Part shown: positions 7,862 to 16,512 of the stretch, in pieces
Numbering within the stretch: position 1 is the first letter of the stretch
How the letters are laid out: every line of letters begins with the position of its first letter
From: DATMER01 sp040349255
GTDB lineage: Bacteria; Acidobacteriota; Thermoanaerobaculia; Multivoradales; UBA5704
DNA length: 64,000 nt
NCBI GenBank assembly: GCA_040349255.1
Contig: JBEQUE010000120.1
Location: 34,276-98,275, forward strand
Direction: 5' to 3'
Translations under genes and position numbers: made by a program
The notes under the pieces: generated by a model
Database searches by the model: none
Told to the model about the DNA's origin: nothing
What the model saw: the letters and a program-made list of their open reading frames with translations, nothing else

Positions 7862-8830
7862 TCAGGGAAGCTTGGCGCGGCGCTCCTGCGCGACCGAGGC
7901 CGCGGCCGTGCCCGGGAAGCGCTTCGCCAGCTCCTGGTAGGCGGCGCGGGCGCCGTCGACGTCGTTCAGCGCCTCCAGGGACTGGCCGGCCTTGAGCAGG
8001 GCGTCGGGCACCTTGTTGCCCTCGGGGAACTTGGCGACGGTCTCGCGGAAGGCGGCCAGGGCTCCCCGGTAGTCGCCGCGGGAGTAGCGGCACTCGCCGA
8101 TCCAGTACTGGGCGTTGTCGGCGAGCTCGCTCTTGGGGTTGCCCTGGAGGAAGCGCTGGAAGCTGGTCTCGGCGTCCACGTAGTGGCCCTGGTGATAGAG
8201 GGTGTAGCCGCGGTCGTAGAGGGCCTGCGAGGTCGGGGAGAGCACCTCGGCCTCGGCGGAGCCGGAATCGGAGGCCGGGGGCGCGGCCGGCTGCGGCGGG
8301 ACCGGTCGGGACGGCTGCGGCTTCGCCGGAGCCGGCAGATCGATGTCGGCCTCCTCGATCTCCTCCTCGTCGTTCTGCGACCCGGTGGACGGCGCGGTCC
8401 GGGTCTGGGGTCGGGCCGGGGCCGGGGGCGTCACCGGCGGTGTGGTGGTCCTGGGCGTCGTCTGGACCGGCGGCTGCTGGCGCGGGGGGGGCTGGACCGC
8501 CTGGGGCTGGCTCCGGGGCCGGGGGGGGGGCGCTACCGGAGGAGACGTCGTGGTCGCCGTGGTCCGGACCGGTTCGGGCCGTGCCGGCTCGATGCGGGCC
8601 GGAGCCGGCGCAGGCGCCGGGGACTTGATGCCGAGCTGCTGGCGCAGGCGCGCCATCTCCACCTCGTTCATGGCCGCCTGGCGCTGCAGCTCCACGACCT
8701 GGGTCCGCAGCCTCAGGACCTCCTGCTCCAGGGCCGAGGTGTCCGCCGGCCGCAGAGGGTTGCCGGCGCAGCCGGCGAGAAGAACGGGGAGGGCGGCGAC
8801 GGTCAGGGCGGCCAGGGCAGCGTGCTTCAT
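7862..8830 (-). CDS. cpoB: Tol-Pal system protein CpoB/YbgF-like
   Basis: The 322-residue protein starts with a lipoprotein-type signal (VLLAGCAG, Cys21). A short coiled coil follows (about residues 33-65, LEQEVLRLRTQVVELQRQAA), as in the trimerising region of CpoB. Then comes a long Pro/Thr-rich linker (about 70-190) and three TPRs over the last 125 residues (LYDRGYTLYHQGHYVDAETS, then two more). CpoB coordinates outer-membrane constriction with peptidoglycan synthesis. No tol or pal genes are adjacent. The linker DNA holds G8 and G9 tracts. It overlaps bamD by 4 nt. Confidence 0.82.
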   Translation of the reverse strand: MKHAALAALTVAALPVLLAGCAGNPLRPADTSALEQEVLRLRTQVVELQRQAAMNEVEMARLRQQLGIKSPAPAPAPARIEPARPEPVRTTATTTSPPVAPPPRPRSQPQAVQPPPRQQPPVQTTPRTTTPPVTPPAPARPQTRTAPSTGSQNDEEEIEEADIDLPAPAKPQPSRPVPPQPAAPPASDSGSAEAEVLSPTSQALYDRGYTLYHQGHYVDAETSFQRFLQGNPKSELADNAQYWIGECRYSRGDYRGALAAFRETVAKFPEGNKVPDALLKAGQSLEALNDVDGARAAYQELAKRFPGTAAASVAQERRAKLP

Positions 8831-9582
8831 GTCTGGGCTCTCTTCTCCGGAATCTCGGCCAGGAAGGGGCTCTGGGGGAACTGGGAGCGGAGCTGGTCGA
8901 AGGTCTTCTTGGCCTCCTCCGGCTTGTCGCCCAGCTCGTAGGCCATCCCCAGGTTGTACATCGCCTTGTCGCGCTCGGGATACTGCGGGTAGTCGCGCAG
9001 CAGGACCTCGAAACGCTGGACCGCCGCGATCGGCAGGCCGTAGCGCAGGTAGAAGCGGCCGACCTGGAACTCGTGCTCGGCCAGGTTGTTGCGCACCAGG
9101 TTGATCTGCTCCTGGGCCTGGGCCGCGTACTCGCTCGTCGGGTAGAGCCGCCCCAGCTCCTGATAGGCCTGGAGCGCCTTGCGGGTGACGGTCTGGTCGC
9201 GATCGGGCCGCTCCATCCGCTTGGCGAGGCTGTTGGCGATCTGGAACTGGACGTAGGCCGCCTGCTCGGAGGTCGGGAACCGGTTCAGGTAGTCCCGGTA
9301 CTTGGCCTCGGCCTGGACGTAGTTGGTGGTGCCGCCTTCCTGATAGTAGGTGTCCGCCGCCAGGAGCAGGCCCTCGCGCCCGATCGGCGAGTTGGGCTCC
9401 ACCTCGAAGGCATGGGTGAAGTACGGCCGGGCCTTGCCGTACTTCTGGTTCGCGAGCAGCGCCTTGCCCTGCGCGAGCGACTCTTCGGCGGAGAGCTTGA
9501 GGAGCGGGTCCTCGATTCCTCCGCTCTTGCAGCCGGCCAGCGCCAGGAGGAGCACGGCCAGCGGAAGGACGATTCGTTTCAT
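8827..9582 (-). CDS. bamD: Outer membrane assembly lipoprotein BamD
   Basis: The 251-residue protein has a lipobox ending in LAGC and five TPR-like units. The spacing and words match BamD (ALLANQKYGKARPYFTHAFE; LNRFPTSEQAAYVQFQIANS; GRLYPTSEYAAQAQEQINLV). BamD is the essential lipoprotein that works with BamA to insert beta-barrels. ATGA overlaps with both neighbours (rpe upstream, cpoB downstream) imply translational coupling. Other BAM genes are not adjacent. Confidence 0.88.
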   Translation of the reverse strand: MKRIVLPLAVLLLALAGCKSGGIEDPLLKLSAEESLAQGKALLANQKYGKARPYFTHAFEVEPNSPIGREGLLLAADTYYQEGGTTNYVQAEAKYRDYLNRFPTSEQAAYVQFQIANSLAKRMERPDRDQTVTRKALQAYQELGRLYPTSEYAAQAQEQINLVRNNLAEHEFQVGRFYLRYGLPIAAVQRFEVLLRDYPQYPERDKAMYNLGMAYELGDKPEEAKKTFDQLRSQFPQSPFLAEIPEKRAQT

Positions 9583-10241
9583 ACGGTCTCCGGCGGAGCG
9601 AGGCTCCGCAGCTCCTTCATCCTGGCAACCGGGTCTTCGGCAGCGAAGATTCCCGATCCGACGATGCAGGTGTCCACCCCTGCGGCCAACACCCGGCCCA
9701 TGGTATCGCGATCGATGCCTCCGTCCATGGCGATGTCCACCCGGAGGCCCCGGCGGCGGACCATCTCCCTCAGGCGGCGCGCCTTGTCCAGGGCCCGCGG
9801 CAGGAACGGCTGGCCGGCGAAGCCCGGATTGACGGACATCAGGAGGACGAAGTCCGCCTGGTCCAGCACGTCCTCCAGCAGCTCCACGGGGGTGGCCGGG
9901 TTCAGGACCACGCCGGCCTCGGCGCCACCCTTGCGGATGTGGGTCAGCAGCCGGTCCAGGTGGACCGCCGCCTCCCAGTGGACCCCGACCCGCGCCGATC
10001 CGGCCGCCAGGTAGTCGTCGATCAGGCGGTCGGGATTGCTGACCATGAGATGGACGTCCATGGGGATCTTCGTGCGCCGCTTGAGCGCCTTGATCACCGG
10101 GATGCCGAAGGTCAGGTTGGGGACGAAGTGGCCGTCCATGACGTCCACGTGGATCAGGTCCGCGCCGCCCTGCTCGCAGAGGGCGAGGGCGCCGGCGAGG
10201 TCGGCCAGGTCGGAGGCGAGGATGGATGGGGCCAGGCGCAT
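9579..10241 (-). CDS. rpe: Ribulose-phosphate 3-epimerase
   Basis: The ATG at 10241 gives 220 residues with the whole TIM barrel: LAPSILASDL at the N-terminus, the metal-binding DVMDGHFVPN near residues 33-42, HLMV, VNPGFAGQPF and IAMDGGI. The enzyme interconverts ribulose-5-P and xylulose-5-P in the pentose phosphate pathway. The open frame runs far upstream, but the start is fixed by the TGATG overlap with the PASTA gene and by homology to SILSAD-type N-termini. Confidence 0.95.
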   Translation of the reverse strand: MRLAPSILASDLADLAGALALCEQGGADLIHVDVMDGHFVPNLTFGIPVIKALKRRTKIPMDVHLMVSNPDRLIDDYLAAGSARVGVHWEAAVHLDRLLTHIRKGGAEAGVVLNPATPVELLEDVLDQADFVLLMSVNPGFAGQPFLPRALDKARRLREMVRRRGLRVDIAMDGGIDRDTMGRVLAAGVDTCIVGSGIFAAEDPVARMKELRSLAPPETV

Positions 10242-11065
10242 CAGGGCGTTCTCTCCGTGGGGGTCGCGGGAGGTGTCGGGGTTGTCGGCGCCAGCGGCGC
10301 CTCGGACGGCGGCGGGGTCGCCGAGTCGGTCGGCGTCTCCGCGGTGGCCACCACGAGCGAGATGTCGTCCTGCCGGGTGAGCGGGTGGCCGGGGAGCGGG
10401 AACTGGCGCAGGATCACGCCGGCCGCGACGCCCTCGTAGCGCTCGTACTTGACGCTGCCGAAGCGGAAGCCGTGCTGCTCGAAGTACGGCCGGATGCCCT
10501 CGTAGTCGTGGTAGACCAGGTCCGGCATGAGGTAGCGCTCGTTCGCCACGGACAGGGCGACGAGCACATTGACCGGCGTCGAGGGCGGGATGGTCGAGCC
10601 CGGCGACGGGTCGGTGGTCACCACGGAGCCGGTGGCGAGGGTGGTGCTGTAGGCGCCGAGGATGGTGCCGACGGCGAGTCCGCTGCCGGCGAGCGCGGCC
10701 TGGGCCGCGGGCAGCGGCCGGCTGGCCACCTCGGGCACCTCGACCCTCTGCGGCCCCAGGGACAGGACTACGGTCACCCCGCTCCCCCGCTTGACCAGGG
10801 TGCGGGCGTCGGGGTTCTGGCGCAGGATCTTCCCGGCCGGCACCTTCTCGTTGTAGCGGCCCTCGTTCTCGATCCCCCGCAGGCGGAGGCCCTGGTCGGC
10901 CAGCCGCGCGGACGCGTCGGCCTGGGTCAGCCCCTCGACCGGCGGCACCGTGGTCACCCCGCTGCGGACGAACAGGCTGAACGAGGTGTAGGCCGCCAGC
11001 CCGAAGACCAGCAGGATCACGACCCCGTAGGTCAGGTAGACCAGCAGCCGCACGAGCTTCGCCAT
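10241..11065 (-). CDS. Membrane-anchored PASTA-domain protein without kinase
   Basis: The preferred start MAKLVRLL at 11065 gives 274 residues; an ATG ten codons upstream is possible. One membrane helix (about residues 10-32) precedes three PASTA repeats (VTTVPPVEGLTQADASARLA..., VEVPEVASRPLPAAQAALAG..., LMPDLVYHDYEGIRPYFEQH...) and a Pro/Thr-rich tail. PASTA modules bind muropeptides or penicillin-binding proteins and are usually attached to Ser/Thr kinases or PBPs. No catalytic domain is present here. It leads the rpe-bamD-cpoB operon, which otherwise builds the envelope. Confidence 0.82.
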   Translation of the reverse strand: MAKLVRLLVYLTYGVVILLVFGLAAYTSFSLFVRSGVTTVPPVEGLTQADASARLADQGLRLRGIENEGRYNEKVPAGKILRQNPDARTLVKRGSGVTVVLSLGPQRVEVPEVASRPLPAAQAALAGSGLAVGTILGAYSTTLATGSVVTTDPSPGSTIPPSTPVNVLVALSVANERYLMPDLVYHDYEGIRPYFEQHGFRFGSVKYERYEGVAAGVILRQFPLPGHPLTRQDDISLVVATAETPTDSATPPPSEAPLAPTTPTPPATPTERTP

Positions 11066-11090
11066 AGGCGGGCAGTCTACCAAAGCGGCA

Positions 11091-11096
11091 TACAAT
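11091..11096 (+). promoter_or_regulatory. -10 box of a possibly leaderless nfo transcript
   Basis: TACAAT lies 7 nt before the nfo ATG and there is no Shine-Dalgarno sequence, so transcription would begin at or beside the start codon. No recognisable -35 is seen. Confidence 0.4.
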
Positions 11097-11103
11097 CCCG
11101 CGC

Positions 11104-12009
11104 ATGCCGGAGCCTGTCTCAGTCACTCTTCCACCTCTCGGAGCCCACGTTTCGGTCGCGGGCGGCATGGCGAGCGCCTTCGAGCGCGCCGGCGACCTGG
11201 GCTGCGACGCCATTCAGATCTTCGTCAAGAACGCCAACCAGTGGCGCGCCCGCGACCTGGAGGAAGACGAGGCGATCGCCTTCCGCGGCGCGCACGCGGC
11301 GAGCGCCGTCGGTCCCCTGGTCGCCCACGCGAGCTACCTGATCAACCTGGCGGCCACGGACCCGGCCATCCTGGAGAAGTCGCTGGACGCGCTGACCGAC
11401 GAGCTCCTGCGCTGCTCGCGCCTGGGCGTCCACGGCCTGGTCCTCCACCCCGGCGCGCACCTGGGCGCGGGCGACGAGGCCGGGATCGACAAGGTCGCGG
11501 CCTCGCTCGACGCGGTCCTGGGCGACCTGCCGGACGTGGCGACCCGGGTGCTGCTCGAAAACACCGCCGGCCAGGGGAGCTGCCTGGGCTGGCGCCTGGA
11601 GCAGCTCGCGGCCATGCGGGAACGGGTGGCGGAGCCGCCCCGGGTCGGCTTCTGCCTGGACACCTGCCACGCCTTCGCGGCCGGCTACCCGATCCACGAG
11701 GAGGCCGGCTTTCTGGAGTTCTGGGACGAGGTCGAGGAGAGGCTGGGGCTCGACGCGCTCGGCTGCCTGCACCTGAACGACTCGGTGAAGCCGTTCGGCT
11801 CCAGGCGCGACCGCCACGCCCATATCGGCGAGGGCGAGATCGGGCTCGGCTGCTTCGAGCGCCTGCTCACCGAGCCGCGGCTGAAAGCGGTCCCGATGGT
11901 CCTGGAGACCGAGCCCGGCGACGACATGAAAGGCCATCGCCGGGATCTGAAGACGCTGTGGGGACTGGTCGGTCTGAAGCCGAAGAGGAAGCGCGCCAAG
12001 CGGCGGTGA
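11104..12009 (+). CDS. nfo: Endonuclease IV (AP endonuclease)
   Basis: The 301-residue TIM-barrel enzyme cuts DNA 5' of abasic sites. It shows the zinc-ligand series of the family: GAHVSVAGG at the N-terminus, LHPGAHLG, LENTAGQGS, GFCLDTCHAFAAGY, HLNDS, DRHAHIGEGEIG and VLETEPGDD. A basic tail (KPKRKRAKRR) may aid DNA binding. It is divergent from the PASTA-rpe-bamD-cpoB operon. Confidence 0.96.
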   Translation: MPEPVSVTLPPLGAHVSVAGGMASAFERAGDLGCDAIQIFVKNANQWRARDLEEDEAIAFRGAHAASAVGPLVAHASYLINLAATDPAILEKSLDALTDELLRCSRLGVHGLVLHPGAHLGAGDEAGIDKVAASLDAVLGDLPDVATRVLLENTAGQGSCLGWRLEQLAAMRERVAEPPRVGFCLDTCHAFAAGYPIHEEAGFLEFWDEVEERLGLDALGCLHLNDSVKPFGSRRDRHAHIGEGEIGLGCFERLLTEPRLKAVPMVLETEPGDDMKGHRRDLKTLWGLVGLKPKRKRAKRR

Positions 12010-12018
12010 GGGCGGTCT

Positions 12019-12045
12019 CCCTCTCCCCCGGCACGGGGGAGAGGG
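12019..12045. repeat. CCCTCTCCCCC palindromic repeat, copy 1
   Basis: CCCTCTCCCCC, a 5-nt loop (ggcac) and GGGGGAGAGGG make a perfect 11-bp stem between the convergent nfo and peroxiredoxin-like genes. The same stem recurs at 35935-35961, and related arms at 24894-25008. It may double as a bidirectional transcription stop. Confidence 0.75.
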
Positions 12046-12065
12046 CCGGGAGAGGGGGAACGGGA

Positions 12066-12587
12066 TCAATTCACCCACTTGTCGATCAGGCCGTTGATCA
12101 CCGACTTCGGATAGCTCTTCGTCGGCGATGGCAGGGCCTTGAGGGCGCTGTCCACCTGGCTGAAGGCGTCCGCGACCGAGGCGACCGGGTTCGAGTACAG
12201 CCGCACCCGCTGCCGGCGGTCGACCACCACCATGGCCGGAGCGTAGGGCTTCCCCTCCTCGGTCGGCGCGATCCCGTAGGCCGCGGCGAAGTTGCGGTCG
12301 TCGTGGAGCAGGGGAAAGAGGAGCTTGCGCTCCCGCTGCAGTTTCTTGAGGTCGTCGAGCGGGACCGGCGAGACCGCGAGCACCCGGACCTGGCGCTTGA
12401 CCAGGGAGTCCAGTTGCGCGTTCAAGGCGTCGAGGTCGCGCCGCACGCGCTCGCTGGCGGGATCGGCGAAGAAGTACACCACCAGCGCCGTCCGCACCAC
12501 CTCGTCCTTCAGCATCAGAAGGCACTCTTCCGTCGAGCTCAGGTCAAAATTCGGCGCTTCGTCGCCGATGGAGATCGGACCGGGCAT
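12066..12587 (-). CDS. Peroxiredoxin/AhpC-fold protein lacking the peroxidatic Cys
   Basis: The ATG at 12587 (AGGAGAG Shine-Dalgarno) gives 173 residues of thioredoxin-like fold resembling AhpC/TSA: IGDEAPNFDLSS at the N-terminus, VVYFFADPASERVRRDL where the active site should be, RQVRVLAVSPVP, and LLHDDRNFAAAYGI. The position of the peroxidatic Cys is occupied by A/S residues, and the only Cys is at about residue 22. A redox role by the usual mechanism is therefore unlikely. It is 32 nt downstream of rseP. Confidence 0.7.
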   Translation of the reverse strand: MPGPISIGDEAPNFDLSSTEECLLMLKDEVVRTALVVYFFADPASERVRRDLDALNAQLDSLVKRQVRVLAVSPVPLDDLKKLQRERKLLFPLLHDDRNFAAAYGIAPTEEGKPYAPAMVVVDRRQRVRLYSNPVASVADAFSQVDSALKALPSPTKSYPKSVINGLIDKWVN

Positions 12588-12619
12588 GCTCTCTCCTATT
12601 GATTTACGCCGCCTCCGGC

Positions 12620-13948
12620 TCAGGAGCCGGGCAGGAACTTCGCCGGGAGATGTTTCATCAGGTCGAACCATATCACCACGAACATCAGCAGGAGGATCAT
12701 CACGAAGCCGACCTGGCTGATGACCTCCTTCATGCGCAGCGGCAGGTCGCGGCGGATCACCTCCTCGACCATCAGGATGGAGATCTGGCCGCCGTCGAGG
12801 ATCGGGATCGGCAGGAGATTCATGACGGCGATGCTGATGCTGAGCAGGCCCATCAGGTAGAGGAGCTGCTTGAAGCCCATGCGGGCGGCCTCGCCGGTCT
12901 GCACCGCGATGCCGATCGGCCCGGAGAGCGCGCTCTTGGCCGAGACCTCGCGCGTGAAGATCTTGCCGATGACGTAGAACGTGCCCTTGACCACCTGGAT
13001 GTTGTACTTGACGCTCTGGACGATCGCGTGGCCCGGACTGTAGCGCTGGAAGAGGCCGATGCCGACGCCGATGCGGCCCGCCTTGTCCTTCTCGTCGAGC
13101 CGCGGGGTGACGGTGAGGGTCAGGAGCTTGCCGTCGCGCATCACCTGGACCTCGGTGGGCTGGTTGGCGCGCTTGCCGATCTCGGCCACGAAATCGCGGT
13201 CGAGGGCGACCGGTTTGCCGGCCAGCGTGCGCACCTCGTCGCCGGCGCGGAAGCCGGCGGCCTGGGCGGGGCTGTCCTTGAGCACCTGCGTGATCTGGGG
13301 GCGGAAGAGCGGGTTCAGGCCCGCGAGGTCGCCGCTGTCGTCGCGCGGGTTGCGGGTGGGCGTGAGCTGGACCTGGAACACCTTGTCGCCGCGCTTGACC
13401 CCGACCGGCACCGGCCGGCCGGGCGAGGTGATCAGCTCCATCATCACCTCCATCCAGTCGTCGACCGCCTTGCCCTTCACGGTCACGATCTGGTCGCCGC
13501 GGTGCAGGCCGGCCTGGGCCGCGGACGAGCCGGCGTCCACCTCGCCGATGACCGGCGGGATGGAGGTCAGGTTGGTCACCTCGATGCCGACCATGAAGAG
13601 GCCGGCGAAGATCGCGATGGCCAGGATCACGTTCATGACCGGGCCGGCGAGGTAGACCAGGATGCGCTGCCAGCGCGGCTTGCTCAGGAACTCGCGCGGG
13701 TCGTTCCCGGTCGCCTCCTCGATGTTCTCGCCGCCGAGCCGCACGTAGCCGCCGAGCGGGACCGCCGCGACGCGGTACTCGGTCTCGCCGCGCTGGACGC
13801 TCCAGAGCTTCCGGCCGAAGCCGACGGAGAAGGTGAGCACCTTCACGTTGAAGGCCTTGGCGACCAGGAGGTGTCCGGCTTCATGGACGACGATGATCAC
13901 GCCGAGCGCGAAGACGAAGGAGAGGATGGGGATGAGGAGGTTCATCAT
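12620..13948 (-). CDS. rseP: RIP metalloprotease RseP (site-2 protease, M50)
   Basis: The start is MMNLL at 13948, giving 442 residues; the open frame extends far upstream through neighbouring genes but without meaning. The zinc site HEAGH is at residues 22-26 in the first membrane helix, and LLPIPILDGG in a C-terminal helix supplies the third ligand. Two PDZ-like regions lie between (about 125-210 and 215-290). RseP cuts membrane anti-sigma factors and signal-peptide remnants. It follows cdsA and uppS as in many bacteria, but dxr, often between them, is absent here. Confidence 0.94.
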   Translation of the reverse strand: MMNLLIPILSFVFALGVIIVVHEAGHLLVAKAFNVKVLTFSVGFGRKLWSVQRGETEYRVAAVPLGGYVRLGGENIEEATGNDPREFLSKPRWQRILVYLAGPVMNVILAIAIFAGLFMVGIEVTNLTSIPPVIGEVDAGSSAAQAGLHRGDQIVTVKGKAVDDWMEVMMELITSPGRPVPVGVKRGDKVFQVQLTPTRNPRDDSGDLAGLNPLFRPQITQVLKDSPAQAAGFRAGDEVRTLAGKPVALDRDFVAEIGKRANQPTEVQVMRDGKLLTLTVTPRLDEKDKAGRIGVGIGLFQRYSPGHAIVQSVKYNIQVVKGTFYVIGKIFTREVSAKSALSGPIGIAVQTGEAARMGFKQLLYLMGLLSISIAVMNLLPIPILDGGQISILMVEEVIRRDLPLRMKEVISQVGFVMILLLMFVVIWFDLMKHLPAKFLPGS

Positions 13949-14031
13949 GGACGAGCCCTTTTGAGACGTGACCGGTAAAGATTCCCGATTGTATCGAACC
14001 GCTGTGGGCTGCGAGGCATTCCCCAGCCAGA

Positions 14032-14868
14032 CTAGCGCAGGGGGAGCGGGATGCCGTCGATGCCGAGCACCCAGAGGCCGAGGAGCAGGACCGGGCCGGC
14101 GAACAGCATGGCGTCGAGGCGGTCGAGGATCCCGCCGTGCCCCGGCAGGATGTGGCCCGAGTCCTTGACGCCGGCGCCGCGCTTGATCATCGACTCCACC
14201 AGGTCGCCGACCTGCGCCGCCAGGGCGGTCAGCGCCGCGACGGCCAGCAGCTCGGGATCGACCCGGCCCAGCTTCCAGTAGCTCCAGACCGCCGCCGCCG
14301 CCACCGAGGTGACGAACCCGGCCGCCGCCCCCTCCCAGCTCTTCTTCGGGCTGATGACCGGCGCCATCTTGTGCCGGCCCACCGCCGACCCCACGTAATA
14401 GGCCGCCGTATCCCCGAGGAAGACGATGGCCATCAGGAGGAAGACGAGCCAGGGGTCGGCCTGCTGCAGGTAGTGCAGGCTCGCGATCGGCAGGGCGAAG
14501 TAGAGCGAGCCGAATCCCAGGATGCCCAACGCATCGAGTGTCTCGACGAGCGGAACCCGGGACAGGAGGAGCAGACTGGAGAGGCCGACCGAGAGCAGCA
14601 GGCCGCCGGCGAACAGGTGGAGCCGCGGGTCGAGCAGGGCGCCGCCCTCGAACAGCGAGGCGCTGACCGCGAGCGCCGTGAGCGGCACGATGGCCAGGAG
14701 CAGGAGGAGCGGCGCGTGCGGAGCCCGGCCGCGGACGATCCGGATGTACTCGTAGACCGCGACGTCGACCAGGAGCGCCACGAGCGCGAACCACCAGGCC
14801 CCGGGCAGCTTGAACAGGGCGAGGAGGGCGAGAGGGGTCAGGACCGCGGCGGTGAGGAGCCTCTGCAT
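14032..14868 (-). CDS. cdsA: Phosphatidate cytidylyltransferase
   Basis: The 278-residue polytopic membrane protein (about eight helices) makes CDP-diacylglycerol from phosphatidate and CTP. The family signature is near the C-terminus: IKRGAGVKDSGHILPGHGG then ILDRLDAM. LGDTAAYYVGSAVGRHK and SPKKSWEG precede it. The gap to uppS contains a G8 run (14876-14883) and a weak Shine-Dalgarno, so the exact start is less certain than the function. Confidence 0.94.
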   Translation of the reverse strand: MQRLLTAAVLTPLALLALFKLPGAWWFALVALLVDVAVYEYIRIVRGRAPHAPLLLLLAIVPLTALAVSASLFEGGALLDPRLHLFAGGLLLSVGLSSLLLLSRVPLVETLDALGILGFGSLYFALPIASLHYLQQADPWLVFLLMAIVFLGDTAAYYVGSAVGRHKMAPVISPKKSWEGAAAGFVTSVAAAAVWSYWKLGRVDPELLAVAALTALAAQVGDLVESMIKRGAGVKDSGHILPGHGGILDRLDAMLFAGPVLLLGLWVLGIDGIPLPLR

Positions 14869-14901
14869 TGGCGATGGGGGGGGCGCCGCCGTCGGGAGGG
14901 A

Positions 14902-15741
14902 TCAGACCGGACGGCGTCCGGAGCGTCCGGAAGCGAACAGGCCGACCTCTTCCGGTGTCTCCGCGGCTGTCTCGGAGGTCTTGACGCCGCCGTAGCGGCG
15001 CTCGCGGTTCTGGAAGCCGAGGACCGCCTCGATCAGGTCGCGCCGGCGGAAGTCCGGCCACAGGGTCTGGGTCACCCAGATCTCGGTATACGCGATCTGC
15101 CAGAGCAGGAAGTTGCTGACCCGCAGCTCGCCCGAGGTGCGGATCAGGAGGTCGGGATCGGGCTGGCCCGACGTATAGAGATACCGGTTGAGGGTCTCCT
15201 CGTCGATGTCCGCGTGCTTGCCGGCGGCCCAGTCGGCCACGATCCGGCGGCAGGCGTCGACGATCTCGCAGCGCCCGGAGTAGTTGAGCGCGATGTTGAA
15301 GCTCATCCCCTGGCAGTGGCGGGTCGCGTCGAGCGTGGCTTCGAGCTCGCGCACGACGCTCGGGTCGAGCTCGCGCCAGCGGCCGAGCACGTTGAACCGG
15401 ATGTCGTTCTCGATCAGGTTCTCGCGCTCCTTGCGCACGTACTCCTTGAGCAGGTTCATCAGGGTCCAGACCTCGAAGCGCGGGCGCTTCCAGTTCTCGA
15501 CCGAGAACGCGTAGAGCGTGAGGACCTCCAGGCCGAGCTGGGCCGAGGCTTCGACCGTGTCGCGCACCGAGGCGACGCCGGCCCGGTGCCCTTCGACGCG
15601 CGGCAGGCTGCGGCTCTTCGCCCAGCGGCCGTTGCCGTCCATGATGATGGCCACGTGCCGCGGCAGCCCTTCCAGATCCATCCGGCGGACGAGCAGCTCT
15701 TCGGGGGAGCCGGGGGGCGCGAGTTTGGACAGGTCGGCCAT
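14902..15741 (-). CDS. uppS: Isoprenyl (undecaprenyl) diphosphate synthase
   Basis: The 279-residue cis-prenyltransferase makes the lipid carrier for peptidoglycan and other glycans. HVAIIMDGNGRWAK carries the catalytic Asp35. Other family motifs are GHRAG, LTLYAFSVENWKRP, FNIALNYSGR, PDPDLLIRTSGELRVSNFLLW and WPDF. The C-terminal 35 residues extend slightly past the usual core. It sits between truA (31 nt) and cdsA (33 nt). Confidence 0.96.
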   Translation of the reverse strand: MADLSKLAPPGSPEELLVRRMDLEGLPRHVAIIMDGNGRWAKSRSLPRVEGHRAGVASVRDTVEASAQLGLEVLTLYAFSVENWKRPRFEVWTLMNLLKEYVRKERENLIENDIRFNVLGRWRELDPSVVRELEATLDATRHCQGMSFNIALNYSGRCEIVDACRRIVADWAAGKHADIDEETLNRYLYTSGQPDPDLLIRTSGELRVSNFLLWQIAYTEIWVTQTLWPDFRRRDLIEAVLGFQNRERRYGGVKTSETAAETPEEVGLFASGRSGRRPV

Positions 15742-15771
15742 GCGAAGGACCCTTACGGTACCACAACCACT

Positions 15772-16512
15772 CTAGTTGCCGGGATAGAACACTCTTTCCA
15801 GCACCAGCCCCTGGGCTGGTGCGGTGGGGCCGGCCTCGGAACGCGGGCGGCCCTGCAGGAGCTCGCCGAGGCTCTCCGGCTCCCGCCGGCCGAGCCCGAT
15901 CTCGATCAAGGTACCGACCAGAGCACGAACCATGCCGCGCAGGAATCCGTCGCCGGTGATCGAGAGCACGATCTCCTGCTCCATCTCCGTCCAGGTGGCG
16001 GCCTGGACGGTCCGAAATGGCTGGCCGTGACTGCCGCCGGCCAGGGCGAACGCCGAGAAGTCGTGCCGTCCGGGCAGGCACGCCGCCGCCAACGCCATCC
16101 GAGCGAGGTCGATTTTTGCCGGAACCTGAACCACGAACAGCGAATCGAGGGGCGAGACCACCTCGGCCCGGCTCAGCCGGTAGCGGTACTCCTTGCCGAG
16201 CGCGCTCTTGCGCGCGTGGAAGCCCTCCTCCACCTCGGCCGCCGCGAGCACACGGACGTCCTCGGGCAGGTGCGGGTTGACCCCGTGGACCAGCGCGCGC
16301 GGCGGAAGAGGGCGCTCCAGATCCAGATGCGCGACCTGGCCGCGCGCGTGGACCCCGGCGTCCGTCCGGCTCGCACCGGTCACCCGGATAGGAAGGCCTG
16401 CCAGCTTCGCGACCGCCTCCTCGACCACCTGCTGGACGGAGACGGCATTGTCCTGCCGCTGCCAGCCGGCATAGCGGGTGCCGCGGTAGGAGATGGTCAG
16501 CCGGTAGCGCAT
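15772..16512 (-). CDS. truA: tRNA pseudouridine(38-40) synthase TruA
   Basis: The ATG at 16512 gives 246 residues beginning MRYRLTISYRGTRYAGWQRQ. The catalytic Asp51 is in TGASRTDAGVHARGQV. GKEYRYRL, RHDFSAFA and GDGFLRGMVRALVGTL follow as expected. The enzyme modifies uridines 38-40 of the tRNA anticodon stem. The start overlaps the stop of the GNAT gene by one base (TGATG). Confidence 0.95.
   Translation of the reverse strand: MRYRLTISYRGTRYAGWQRQDNAVSVQQVVEEAVAKLAGLPIRVTGASRTDAGVHARGQVAHLDLERPLPPRALVHGVNPHLPEDVRVLAAAEVEEGFHARKSALGKEYRYRLSRAEVVSPLDSLFVVQVPAKIDLARMALAAACLPGRHDFSAFALAGGSHGQPFRTVQAATWTEMEQEIVLSITGDGFLRGMVRALVGTLIEIGLGRREPESLGELLQGRPRSEAGPTAPAQGLVLERVFYPGN

Noticed and set aside
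12620..16081. A 1153-residue fusion of RseP with upstream sequence
   Set aside because: The extension is low-complexity shadow sequence over cdsA, uppS and truA; the true start is MMNLL at 13948.
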